Shown: positions 1 to 6,723, counted from the stretch's first letter. The stretch is DNA of 11,445 bases from Promethearchaeota archaeon (GCA_016839905.1 JAEOTJ010000491.1:1-11445), one strand, 5' to 3'. The notes: generated by a model from the sequence alone, not told the origin. Program-made: numbers and translations.

Positions 1-96
1 AAATAGAATATTAGATATTTAATCAATTAGCTCAAATCGTTTAAACATTATGATTTTTACTATTCATTATTCCGCTATAAACTATAAAAAAATCAG

Positions 97-118
97 TATT
101 TTCGTGAAATCGAAAATA
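97..118. repeat. 8-bp perfect inverted repeat with 6-bp spacer
   Basis: TATTTTCG (97-104) and CGAAAATA (111-118) are perfect inverted copies separated by TGAAAT. The element lies in the non-coding left end of the window and overlaps the start of a longer motif (111-143) that recurs at 3563-3596. It could be an operator or a protein-binding site for a gene to the left. It is visible directly, but its function is unknown. Confidence 0.4.
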
Positions 119-143
119 TATTATGTTGTTCTGAAAATCGAAA
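111..143 (+). repeat. Copy 1 of a dispersed intergenic motif
   Basis: The order is CGAAA, then ATATTATGTT (118-127), then exactly 8 bases, then AATCGAAA (136-143). The same 10-mer and 8-mer with the same 8-base gap occur at 3571-3596. The gap bases differ between copies, so only the flanking blocks are shared, as in a binding site. No other clear full copy was noticed in the window. Function is unknown; candidates are a regulator site, a recombination or attachment site, or remnant sequence. Confidence 0.45.
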
Positions 144-189
144 GATATGACATCACGTTCGATAAAAGGAATAGAGTATTACTTAAATA

Positions 190-342
190 TTATTCATTAT
201 TTTTTTTATTTTCTTGTTTTTTAATATAATTTGGGACGTGTTTTTGTTCGCAGTGTCGTCTAGACTCCCAATTTGCCCAAATAGAGTCTAATTTCTTCTC
301 TACTTCTTCGTCATCAAGTTGCTTCTCTTTTTTAAAAGTCAT
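190..342 (-). CDS. Possible small hypothetical protein, 50 aa
   Basis: An ATG at 342 opens 50 codons ending in TAA at 190-192. The product is highly charged. It starts with a Lys/Glu/Asp-rich stretch (LDDEEVEKKLDSIWANWESR, residues 9-28), has one Cys and two His near residues 30-35, and ends in a Lys/Asn-rich tail, so it is probably helical and soluble. A stop lies 8 codons upstream of the ATG, and an in-frame TTG follows that stop as an alternative start. No strong Shine-Dalgarno sequence is visible. The base composition is more G+C-rich than the surrounding spacer, which mildly supports coding. I do not recognise a family. It lies downstream of, and on the same strand as, the acyl-CoA synthetase gene, but T-rich tracts separate the two. 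Confidence 0.4.
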   Translation of the reverse strand: MTFKKEKQLDDEEVEKKLDSIWANWESRRHCEQKHVPNYIKKQENKKNNE

Positions 343-379
343 TTGAGACCTAAACCTAAGCAATTAAATTATAGATTAT

Positions 380-419
380 AAAAAAAAATAAGTCGATAAT
401 CCGCTTTCATAAAAAAAAA
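380..419 (-). terminator. Two T9 tracts downstream of the acyl-CoA synthetase
   Basis: On the minus strand the acyl-CoA synthetase stop (425-427) is followed within 6 nt by a run of nine T (411-419) and then by a second run of nine T (380-388). Archaeal intrinsic termination is known to depend on U-rich tracts and needs no hairpin, so this tandem pair is a good candidate for the 3' end of that transcript. No experimental signal is available. Confidence 0.4.
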
Positions 420-424
420 GAGAT

Positions 425-2203
425 TTAGAGTTTTTTCATTCCACTTTTAATATTTTGATATAGAGGAAAATCTAGTTGGATATATTTTTTTACACTTGGT
501 TCCCAGAAATAAAGTGGATTATTTATGATTCCCATATTGTAACCTTCCTTTCGGAGTTCTCCCTTTTGAATTTTATGAGATCCTGTAGTTTTAAGGTCAT
601 CAACAATCCGAAGGAAATATGGGATCGAATATGAAGGTAATACTTGAGTAACAAAGGTTGAAAAGGATTCAAGCTCAAATTGAATTGATGGATTTAATTT
701 AATGGCGGCCATTCCTGCTTTACCCTCCGTATTGGGAATTTCTACACCATAAACTGTAGATAATTGTATTGATGGGTGTTTATTTATGATTTCTTCAACT
801 TCTAAAGTCGATACATTTTCCCCTTTCCATCGAAATGTATCACCCAATCTATCAACAAAGGAGATCCAATAATCCTCATTCATCCTCATTATGTCCCCTG
901 TTTTAAAATATTTATCATTTTTTTTGAAGACACCTTCCATTAATTTTTCACTTGTTTTATCTTTATTTTTATATCCTGTAAAGAATGTGGTTCTATTTAT
1001 GGGAACTAAAGACATCCCTACATCACCAGGCTCACATTCAATACAAAATCCTCTTTCATTTTTATAAAATTCCCCAGTATCAGGATCAACTTTCGCTAGT
1101 GCAAAATAATGACGATTATATCTTCCGATCATTCCAGGAACTTCATCAACATTATAAAAAGATCTATGACCTTCAGTTAATCCATAAAATTCAAAGATAT
1201 GTTCGATTTTAAAACGCTCTTTAAATTTAATCCAAATGTCCTTTCGCAGGCCTAATCCTAGCATTTTTTTAAGTGTGTGATTCTCTTCATATCTGGAATA
1301 TGGTTGATTAAGAATATATCGAGGGATTTCACCTACATACATCATGAAGGTTGCTTTAAATTTTCGAATATCCTTCCAGAATTCAGATGCAGAGAAATGT
1401 TTTCTTAATGCTGTTGCAGCACCTGCTATAATCGATGTCATCCAAGAAATTCCAATTGGAACGACGTGATATAAAGGCATTGGATTATAGAAGATGTCTT
1501 CAGAGGTTACTTGAGCAACGGCAAGTCCCAATAAATAACATTGTGAAAATAATCTAAAACCTTCTGTAATTACAGCTTTAGGGAGTCCTGTCGTACCTGA
1601 TGTATATAAATATAGGTATGTCTCTTTTAAAATTGAATTATTAGTAGTAGGAGGATTTGTATTTGACATTGATTGAATTTCAGTTTCAAAATCAATATAA
1701 TAATGCAAAATATTGTTGGGATTATTAACAACAAGAACTTGATCATTTCTAAGTGAAAGTGTGTCGAAAATTTCATTAAAAGCATTTAATGATGCCCCAT
1801 CAACTAAGATTCTTTTCGGTTCCGCAATTTTAAATACGTGAGTTAATGCTTGCCCTCTTTGATGAGTATTAATTAATGCAGTAATTCCTTGAATTTTATT
1901 TACTCCAGTTATCACATGGAGATATTCAGGAGAATTGTCCATCATCATGGCGATGGTATCTTTTGGTTGAAAACCTAATTTAAGAAAATAATTAGCAATC
2001 TTATTACTTTCTTCATTAAACTCCTTCCAAGTCCAAGAATCATCTTCAAAAAATAAAGCCATCCCATTTGGATTTTCTCTTGCTAACTCTTCAATGCGCA
2101 TTCCAATGCTATGTTTTGGATTTTGAAGTATTTTAGGCATGTGAATTCCAATTCTATCTAAAACTTCTCCTTCTTTTTGGGTCAATTGTATTTTTTTTGG
2201 CAT
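425..2203 (-). CDS. FATP-type (very-long-chain) acyl-CoA synthetase, AMP-forming
   Basis: It activates a fatty or other long carboxylic acid to its CoA thioester with ATP, forming an acyl-AMP intermediate in the cytoplasm or at the membrane. Numbered from the upstream TTG at 2227, the ANL-superfamily signature YTSGTTGLPK is at 208-217, FYGLTEG at 347-353, the TGD motif at 443-445, and the FATP/SLC27-like block FVDRLGDTFRWKGENVS at 457-473. The likely adenylation lysine is K552 in TGSHKIQK. Length (592-600 aa) is normal for the family. I chose the ATG at 2203 (592 aa) because GTGAT, matching the archaeal Shine-Dalgarno core, lies 4 nt upstream; the in-frame TTG at 2227 adds 8 residues. The block after TGD resembles FATP/VLACS enzymes more than bacterial FadD. 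Bile-acid or carnitine ligases share this fold, so the substrate is not fixed by sequence. Confidence 0.92.
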   Translation of the reverse strand: MPKKIQLTQKEGEVLDRIGIHMPKILQNPKHSIGMRIEELARENPNGMALFFEDDSWTWKEFNEESNKIANYFLKLGFQPKDTIAMMMDNSPEYLHVITGVNKIQGITALINTHQRGQALTHVFKIAEPKRILVDGASLNAFNEIFDTLSLRNDQVLVVNNPNNILHYYIDFETEIQSMSNTNPPTTNNSILKETYLYLYTSGTTGLPKAVITEGFRLFSQCYLLGLAVAQVTSEDIFYNPMPLYHVVPIGISWMTSIIAGAATALRKHFSASEFWKDIRKFKATFMMYVGEIPRYILNQPYSRYEENHTLKKMLGLGLRKDIWIKFKERFKIEHIFEFYGLTEGHRSFYNVDEVPGMIGRYNRHYFALAKVDPDTGEFYKNERGFCIECEPGDVGMSLVPINRTTFFTGYKNKDKTSEKLMEGVFKKNDKYFKTGDIMRMNEDYWISFVDRLGDTFRWKGENVSTLEVEEIINKHPSIQLSTVYGVEIPNTEGKAGMAAIKLNPSIQFELESFSTFVTQVLPSYSIPYFLRIVDDLKTTGSHKIQKGELRKEGYNMGIINNPLYFWEPSVKKYIQLDFPLYQNIKSGMKKL

Positions 2204-2250
2204 ATTAATCACTTCATTACTAATCAATTATTATTAATTTAAAAATTATG

Positions 2251-2269
2251 AAATTAATATTATTAATTT
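2251..2269. repeat. 8-bp AT-only inverted repeat upstream of the acyl-CoA synthetase
   Basis: AAATTAAT and ATTAATTT flank a 3-bp spacer, 48-66 bp upstream of the chosen start at 2203. The position suits an operator overlapping or just upstream of the promoter, but an all-A/T palindrome is weak evidence in DNA this AT-rich. Confidence 0.25.
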
Positions 2270-2367
2270 TGAGATGATTATTTAAATAGGTTTTTTTTAA
2301 TAATATTTTTCAATTTTTATGGAATATACAGACCTATAGGGAGATCTTATGGGAGTATAGTTAGAAA

Positions 2368-2391
2368 TTCGTGAAATAACTGTTTCACGAA
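2368..2391 (-). repeat. Perfect 9-bp inverted repeat just after the GT87-like gene
   Basis: TTCGTGAAA (2368-2376) and TTTCACGAA (2383-2391) are perfect inverted copies with a 6-base spacer. They begin 2 nt past the stop codon of the minus-strand membrane-protein gene, so its transcript would carry a stable hairpin at its 3' end. A strong U-tract does not follow, so this is not a textbook bacterial terminator. It could be a 3'-end processing or stability element, or a DNA-binding site. The 10-mer TTCGTGAAAT also occurs at 101-110. Confidence 0.5.
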
Positions 2392-2393
2392 GA

Positions 2394-3380
2394 TTAATCA
2401 TAAACCCCAAGTACAAATACATCTATAATATATCTAACATAAAATAATCGTATACTATAAATTACAGCTAATGTACAAATAATAAGCCTATATCGAATCC
2501 GCCACTTATCACTTTTAATATTTTCTAAAAACAAGATGATTATGAATCCGAAATACATTAAATGAGTGGGTTGTAAAGCTTTCCATATTACATTATCCAT
2601 TACTATTAATAATCCTAATAGTAAATTCTCATCTTCAACTAAGACTTCTCCTAAAATATCTTCTTCATATGTCCAATTATTTACCATTTGCATTAAATAA
2701 TCAGGCCAAATTAGATATGGAATGCAAAGAAGAGCTAAAGGAATGATGAAATAGAGGATATCCTTTATTTTTATTTTTTTTACAAGAAGTAGAATTGGAA
2801 GAAAAATAATTGCATTAATTTTAAAAACCGCAAGGGCAAATAAAATACCTGCAACCCATTTTTGGTCTTTTTCATAAGCTAAATAAGAGCAAAAAAGAAG
2901 GAATAGAATTAAAAAATTTACGTTATTAAAAAAACCATCAATACAATAGCTAAAAGATATAAATATATTTAATATTATTTTATCCGCGGAATTAGTGATT
3001 ATTTTAGAAGATTCTTTCATGACAAACACACAACAGAGAAACCTCAAGATATCCCAAATATAAACACCTATTGCAACGGGAATGAGACTCATAGGAAAAA
3101 ATATAAAGTACCAATAATACAAATAATATGGAGGAAAATCCATATAATCTATTGGTTTATAGAAATCAATCAAACCATTGCTCATTCCTTTATGTAAGAT
3201 AATAAAATCAGCATCCCGAGAAAGTGCGAATTGAGGATGAAAAATAAAAATATTAAGATTTATGACAATTCTAAAAATTAAGAGAATTATAGTAATTATT
3301 ACTAAAATAACAATGAAATATGAATAAATAGGGTGTCCTTCTTCACTACTTTGCGAGTTTTCCTTATCTTCAAGAGTCAT
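2394..3380 (-). CDS. Polytopic membrane protein, GT87/DUF2029-like GT-C glycosyltransferase
   Basis: It probably transfers a sugar from a polyprenyl-phosphate donor on the outer face of the membrane, as in lipid or surface-glycan assembly. About eight to nine hydrophobic segments are visible, near residues 19-46, 86-104, 104-120, 133-147, 153-168, 174-199, 206-224, 272-286 and 297-315. An acidic DAD (56-58) lies in the first outer loop, where GT-C enzymes place catalytic acids. FPPYYLYYW (82-90) and NNVNFLILFLL (152-162), followed by an AGILFALAVFKI segment (177-188), resemble the GT87/DUF2029 core. At 328 aa it is shorter than the roughly 400 aa usual for that family and ends soon after the last membrane segment, so it may be a reduced member. 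The first 18 residues are cytosolic and polar. The start is ATG with no Shine-Dalgarno, about 43 nt below a TATA-like box. The exact substrate is unknown. Confidence 0.6.
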   Translation of the reverse strand: MTLEDKENSQSSEEGHPIYSYFIVILVIITIILLIFRIVINLNIFIFHPQFALSRDADFIILHKGMSNGLIDFYKPIDYMDFPPYYLYYWYFIFFPMSLIPVAIGVYIWDILRFLCCVFVMKESSKIITNSADKIILNIFISFSYCIDGFFNNVNFLILFLLFCSYLAYEKDQKWVAGILFALAVFKINAIIFLPILLLVKKIKIKDILYFIIPLALLCIPYLIWPDYLMQMVNNWTYEEDILGEVLVEDENLLLGLLIVMDNVIWKALQPTHLMYFGFIIILFLENIKSDKWRIRYRLIICTLAVIYSIRLFYVRYIIDVFVLGVYD

Positions 3381-3415
3381 TATTATACTTTTAGTAATTA
3401 AAATACCCTAAAAAT

Positions 3416-3429
3416 CTATATATTTATAG
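3416..3429 (-). promoter_or_regulatory. TATA-like box for the GT87-like gene
   Basis: On the minus strand the sequence reads CTATAAATATATAG and is centred about 43 nt upstream of the ATG at 3380. With the usual archaeal spacing of about 26 nt from box to start site, this would give a leader of roughly 15-20 nt. It was identified by position and sequence only. Confidence 0.4.
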
Positions 3430-3562
3430 AATGAAATGTGCATTTTCATTTAAAATTTAAGATTAAAACAAAAACTCACAGTTCTTGTATTCGAATTTTT
3501 TTTTTTTTAAAAATTGAAAAGTAATCTATAATAATATACAAGGAACATGGTTTTTCATAAAC

Positions 3563-3596
3563 CGAAATTCATATTATGTTTTGCGGTTAATCGAAA
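3563..3596 (+). repeat. Copy 2 of a dispersed intergenic motif
   Basis: CGAAA, ATATTATGTT (3571-3580), 8 bases, and AATCGAAA (3589-3596) repeat the arrangement at 111-143 with identical spacing between the 10-mer and the 8-mer. The copy lies 95-130 bp upstream of the reductase ATG in the divergent spacer. A short AACCG/CGGTT inverted pair overlaps it. Function is unknown. Confidence 0.45.
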
Positions 3597-3642
3597 ATCA
3601 TAAATATCTTCATAATACTATATGCTAGTAATATAACATTCG

Positions 3643-3656
3643 ATTTTTCGAAAAAT
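3643..3656. promoter_or_regulatory. 14-bp perfect palindrome at the reductase promoter
   Basis: ATTTTTCGAAAAAT is a perfect palindrome abutting the TATA-like AATATAATATT, about 35-48 bp upstream of the ATG at 3691. Placement next to the box for TBP and TFB is typical of an archaeal repressor or activator site, so a dimeric regulator of the flavoprotein gene is possible. This is inference from symmetry and position. Confidence 0.35.
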
Positions 3657-3690
3657 ATAATATTTAACTTTTACTCGAGGCTAAAAAAAA

Positions 3691-4614
3691 ATGGATGAGT
3701 ATTCTTGTGGGATCTTAATCATTGGAGCGGGGCCAGCAGGGTTGAGTGCAGCAGTTTATTGTGGTCGAGCAGGTAGGGATACGATCGTGCTCGAAAGTAA
3801 ACAAATATCCGCATTAGAAGAAGCGAAAGAAGTCTTGAATTATCCAGGATATAATCATATTGGAGGAAAAGAACTATTAGATAAATTTAAAGCGCATGCC
3901 GAGAATCATAAAAGTGTAAAGATTATAAAAGGTGATGTTATCTCTCTCATGGTAGGTATGGGAACGAATATGATATCTACTAGAACTGCTAATATCACTG
4001 CAGATGCTGTAATTATAGCTACTGGGAGAGGTGCACGAAAAGAAAAGATAAAAGGAGAAGATGCTTTAAATGGTTATGGTGTATCGTATTGTGCATTATG
4101 TGATGGTCCATTATATAAAGAAAAAACAGTATTCTTATATGGCACTGATGAAGAAATGATTGAGGAGGGCTTGATTTTACAGCAAATGGGATGTATTGTG
4201 AATTTAATAACACCTCTAGGACCTGAAGAACTTCCTGAAAAAATCAAAGAAGCTAAAAATAGTAATATTGGAATCTTTGAAAAAATGGAAATTGTGGATA
4301 TTGTCAAGGGAGAACATTCTATTTCTAAAATTATCTGCAAAGAATTAGACACTGAAGAATTAAGAGAGTATGAATTAGATTGTTTATTTATTCTATCACA
4401 TGTTCCTTCAAATTCAATATTTAAAAAAGCTGGCGTAGAACTTGATGAAAAGGGTAATATAAAAGTTAATAATGAGCAAGAAACTCGCGTTAAAGGAGTA
4501 TATGCTGCTGGAGATGTGACTGGAGGGTTATTCCAAGTAGTTTTTGCAGCAGCAGAAGGTTCTCGAGCGGGTATAAATGCTGCTAAATATATAAGAGGTT
4601 TAAAAAAAGATTAA
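3691..4614 (+). CDS. Thioredoxin-reductase-like flavoprotein lacking usual NADPH motifs
   Basis: It is a two-domain flavoprotein disulfide reductase of 307 aa, the normal length for low-molecular-weight TrxB. FAD binding is supported by GAGPAG (12-17), ATG (110-112) and AAGDVTGG (272-279). The redox pair is CALC (C134, C137) in SYCALCDG. In the second nucleotide domain the expected GxGxxA motif is replaced by YGTDEE (150-155), and the HRR-type motif that contacts the NADPH 2'-phosphate is absent (NLITPLG at 171-177). Known relatives with such losses take electrons from ferredoxin (FFTR) or coenzyme F420 (DFTR), so NADPH use is doubtful. GAGG (3677-3680) precedes the ATG by 10 nt. It is the first of four plus-strand genes, and XerA follows after 56 nt. 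The family is secure; the electron donor and disulfide substrate are inferred. Confidence 0.85.
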   Translation: MDEYSCGILIIGAGPAGLSAAVYCGRAGRDTIVLESKQISALEEAKEVLNYPGYNHIGGKELLDKFKAHAENHKSVKIIKGDVISLMVGMGTNMISTRTANITADAVIIATGRGARKEKIKGEDALNGYGVSYCALCDGPLYKEKTVFLYGTDEEMIEEGLILQQMGCIVNLITPLGPEELPEKIKEAKNSNIGIFEKMEIVDIVKGEHSISKIICKELDTEELREYELDCLFILSHVPSNSIFKKAGVELDEKGNIKVNNEQETRVKGVYAAGDVTGGLFQVVFAAAEGSRAGINAAKYIRGLKKD

Positions 4615-4670
4615 AAATATACACATATTATAGGGATATATGAATTAGGTTTTCCTCTCATTCTACGATA

Positions 4671-5594
4671 ATGGTAGAGAATACAATATCCCAATTTTTA
4701 GACGAATTTTTAATTGCAAAGGAAGTAGAAGAAGGTTGTACAGGTTCTACTATAAAAGCATATAAATATGATATTGATAAATTTATTACTTTAATTGGCG
4801 ATATTCAGATAAATTCTCCATTTTTGCGTCAAAAAATTAGATTGTTTCTTAAAAAGCTTAAAGAAAAAAATTATACCAAAAGAGGAATTGCTAGGAAAAT
4901 TGCCACTCTTAGGACATTTTTCAAGTTTTTAACTATTAATGAGTTCATTTCAATAAATCCAATGGAAAAAATTAAGACTCCAAAAATAAATATAGAAGAA
5001 AGTCTTCCTAAATTTTTAGACCTTTCTGATATAGAAAAGATCTTTAAAGATTTAAAAGATAAAAACCTCTTTAATTCATTAAAAAGCCAACGTTATTATT
5101 TAATTGTGCGATTGTTATACTCCACGATGGCTAGAGTTTCAGAACTGTGTAATATTAAGATTAAAGATATTGATACCAAGAGAGAATATATAAGATTAAG
5201 AGGAAAGGGAAATAAGGAAAGGATTGTACCGATTGACCAAAAAACTTTAGAAATTATCCAAGAATATCTAAAAAATAGAATTTTCTATAATTCTGATGAT
5301 TATTTATTACTGAATACCCGAAATCAAAAATTAAATCCACGTGTTATCCAAGAGGATATCAATGACATAAAAAAGAAATGTAGATTCCCTGATTCAAAAA
5401 TAATCACACCTCACATATTTAGACATACTGGCGCAACCCATCTTAGAAGATCAGGTATGGATATAAGCGAATTACAAGATATTTTAGGACATAGCAATCC
5501 AAATACTACTCGAATTTATGCCAAGAATGACATTACTAAATTAAAGTTATCTTATAATATAATGCATCCACTTAATAAGATAAAAGAATTATAA
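4671..5594 (+). CDS. xerA: XerA/XerC-D-type tyrosine recombinase
   Basis: This is a site-specific recombinase that in archaea resolves chromosome dimers at dif, although related proteins also serve plasmids and integrating elements. Residues 1-90 form the SAM-like N-terminal core-binding domain (ISQFLDEFLIAKEVE). The catalytic domain has the full set: R155 in ARVSELC, K179 in RGKGNKERIVPI, H248 and R251 in PHIFRHTGATHLRRSG, H274 in LGHSNPNTT and nucleophile Y283 in RIYAK. At 307 aa it is full length for XerA, without the extra domains of many viral integrases. The only good start is the ATG at 4671; a TATA-like GGATATATG lies about 33 nt upstream, suggesting its own promoter and a near-leaderless mRNA. 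No signs of decay are seen. A chromosomal XerA role is likeliest, but an integrase of a small replicon cannot be excluded. Confidence 0.88.
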   Translation: MVENTISQFLDEFLIAKEVEEGCTGSTIKAYKYDIDKFITLIGDIQINSPFLRQKIRLFLKKLKEKNYTKRGIARKIATLRTFFKFLTINEFISINPMEKIKTPKINIEESLPKFLDLSDIEKIFKDLKDKNLFNSLKSQRYYLIVRLLYSTMARVSELCNIKIKDIDTKREYIRLRGKGNKERIVPIDQKTLEIIQEYLKNRIFYNSDDYLLLNTRNQKLNPRVIQEDINDIKKKCRFPDSKIITPHIFRHTGATHLRRSGMDISELQDILGHSNPNTTRIYAKNDITKLKLSYNIMHPLNKIKEL

Positions 5595-5604
5595 TATATT
5601 GGAT

Positions 5605-5618
5605 AGTATAATTATACT
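5605..5618. promoter_or_regulatory. 14-bp palindrome covering the radical SAM TATA region
   Basis: AGTATAATTATACT is a perfect palindrome 11 bp after the XerA stop and 29-42 bp upstream of the radical SAM ATG. Its core TATAATTATA is at the distance expected of an archaeal TATA box giving a short leader, so it is probably promoter sequence. The adjacent ATTGGATA (5598-5605) recalls the left arm of the Thermococcales dif site as I remember it, but the rest does not match. Confidence 0.4.
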
Positions 5619-5646
5619 TTAATTTTATTTTAATTGAGAACTGTAA

Positions 5647-6723
5647 ATGAAAAAACGAAGTAAAAGAGTAAATCCTCCAATAGATCTTTTCAAGAGAGAT
5701 GAACTTGTTAAAGTATATAGACGGGGATTTCCAGTTTGTGTTAATATAGAAATTAACCAAAAATGTGCGGGCGGATGCTTATTTTGCTATGCGAGCTCAA
5801 CTGACCAAGAAAATCTTCCTAATGACAATTTATCCCTTGATAAGCTAAAGGAGATCCTTGAAATCTCTCAACTTGGAACAAATGTAATATATTTATATGG
5901 AGGAGATCAGCTTCTCCACCCTGATTGTAAGGAAATGGTATTTCACATAATTAAGGAAGGATTTCATTTATTTTTGCCTCTCAGTGGGTTGATCCCAAAA
6001 TCTAAAGCAGAATGGTTAGTAGAAGCCCAAAAACAAGCAATTTCATTAAATCAAGAATTTATCATAGGAATTCACATTGATACTCTAGATCAGCGAATTT
6101 ATAATCAAGTAAATTATTTTCCTGATAGTCTTGAAGTAAAAAAGAGGGGATACCAGAATTTATTAGATCTAGGTTTTCCTCCTGATCGGATTTATGGATG
6201 TCCCACTTTAACTAGTCAAACTTCAGAAACTATAATTGAACTGATGGATTGGTTTTATTCCAAAGGAGCCAAACATGTAGCCTTAGCCCCATTCAGACCA
6301 TTAGGACTTGCAAAGAATGAGGGTGCAAAATGGGAACCTACACTTACTCAATTAAAGAATGCATTCCGCCATAGAGCAGAAATAGAAGGTGAATACATGC
6401 TCATGGTCGGGAGTTCTGATGGAAAATATGCTTGTCAGGGTCATATTGCGATTTTAGCAAATGGGGATATTGTACCTTGCCTTCTCTTACCTGATTTATC
6501 TGAAGGGAATATTTATGAAAACAATATTGTTGAAATTGTTAAAAAGGCTAGAAGAAAGCTCTTATTAAAATATAAACTAAAAGGTCATTGCGCTTCTTGC
6601 CCAAGCGTTCATGTCTGTTGTGGATGTAGGGCAAATGCATATATTTATTTAGGTGATATCAAAGCTTCCGATCCAAAATGTTTCTTTAATCCTGAAGCTC
6701 CAGAAAAATGTCTTAAAGAATAA
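5647..6723 (+). CDS. Radical SAM/SPASM-domain protein
   Basis: This is a radical S-adenosylmethionine enzyme, 358 aa, expected in the cytoplasm of an anaerobe. The SAM-cluster motif is C40-x3-C44-x2-C47 in NQKCAGGCLFCYAS, followed by the GGE-like GGDQLL (85-90), in which Asp replaces Glu. The C-terminal part carries the seven-cysteine SPASM pattern for auxiliary [4Fe-4S] clusters: C263-x9-G-x4-C278, C315-x2-C318-x5-C324-x2-C327 and C345. GCRANAYIYLGD (326-337) is close to the CGGCRAxAY motif of archaeal SPASM proteins such as heme-pathway (AhbD/NirJ-like) and peptide-modifying enzymes. The substrate cannot be read from the sequence, and no precursor peptide is evident nearby. It lies 52 nt after XerA and has a TATA-like palindrome in that gap. 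The start is ATG, with a weak TTGAGAA upstream. Confidence 0.87.
   Translation: MKKRSKRVNPPIDLFKRDELVKVYRRGFPVCVNIEINQKCAGGCLFCYASSTDQENLPNDNLSLDKLKEILEISQLGTNVIYLYGGDQLLHPDCKEMVFHIIKEGFHLFLPLSGLIPKSKAEWLVEAQKQAISLNQEFIIGIHIDTLDQRIYNQVNYFPDSLEVKKRGYQNLLDLGFPPDRIYGCPTLTSQTSETIIELMDWFYSKGAKHVALAPFRPLGLAKNEGAKWEPTLTQLKNAFRHRAEIEGEYMLMVGSSDGKYACQGHIAILANGDIVPCLLLPDLSEGNIYENNIVEIVKKARRKLLLKYKLKGHCASCPSVHVCCGCRANAYIYLGDIKASDPKCFFNPEAPEKCLKE

Larger units (their letters stand above)
3381..3690. other. 310-bp divergent intergenic region
   Basis: This spacer separates the minus-strand GT87-like gene from the plus-strand reductase gene, so it must hold both promoters. From left to right it contains a TATA-like box for the left gene (3416-3429), a run of 13 T (3496-3508), copy 2 of the dispersed motif (3563-3596), a 14-bp perfect palindrome (3643-3656), a TATA-like AATATAATATT (about 3654-3664) and GAGG (3677-3680) before the right-hand ATG. 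No convincing gene is present. Confidence 0.6.

Noticed and set aside
118..143. Possible bacterial-type dif site, because TATATTATGTT resembles the XerD arm
   Set aside because: The matching opposite arm is missing in both copies (also at 3571-3596), so the 11-6-11 symmetry of a Xer site is not met.
50..229. Plus-strand ORF of 59 codons from the ATG at 50
   Set aside because: Its composition is that expected of translated AT-rich spacer, it runs through the inverted repeat and motif copy 1, overlaps the end of the opposite-strand 50-aa ORF, and has no recognisable domain or ribosome-binding site.
3560..3622. Remnant of a transposase reading frame (in-frame YYVLRLIEN) at motif copy 2
   Set aside because: The open stretch is too short and has no catalytic motif. 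The parallel frame at copy 1 shares only YYV and IE, which the shared nucleotides alone explain.
4074..4352. Minus-strand ORF inside the reductase gene
   Set aside because: It lies wholly within a strongly supported flavoprotein coding region and has no domain features. Similar antisense frames within the acyl-CoA synthetase and dehydratase genes were discarded for the same reason.
5647..6723. Assignment of the radical SAM protein as AhbD (heme b synthase)
   Set aside because: The shared GCRAxAY-type motif is common to many SPASM proteins, and no heme-pathway neighbour is present, so a specific gene name is not supported.
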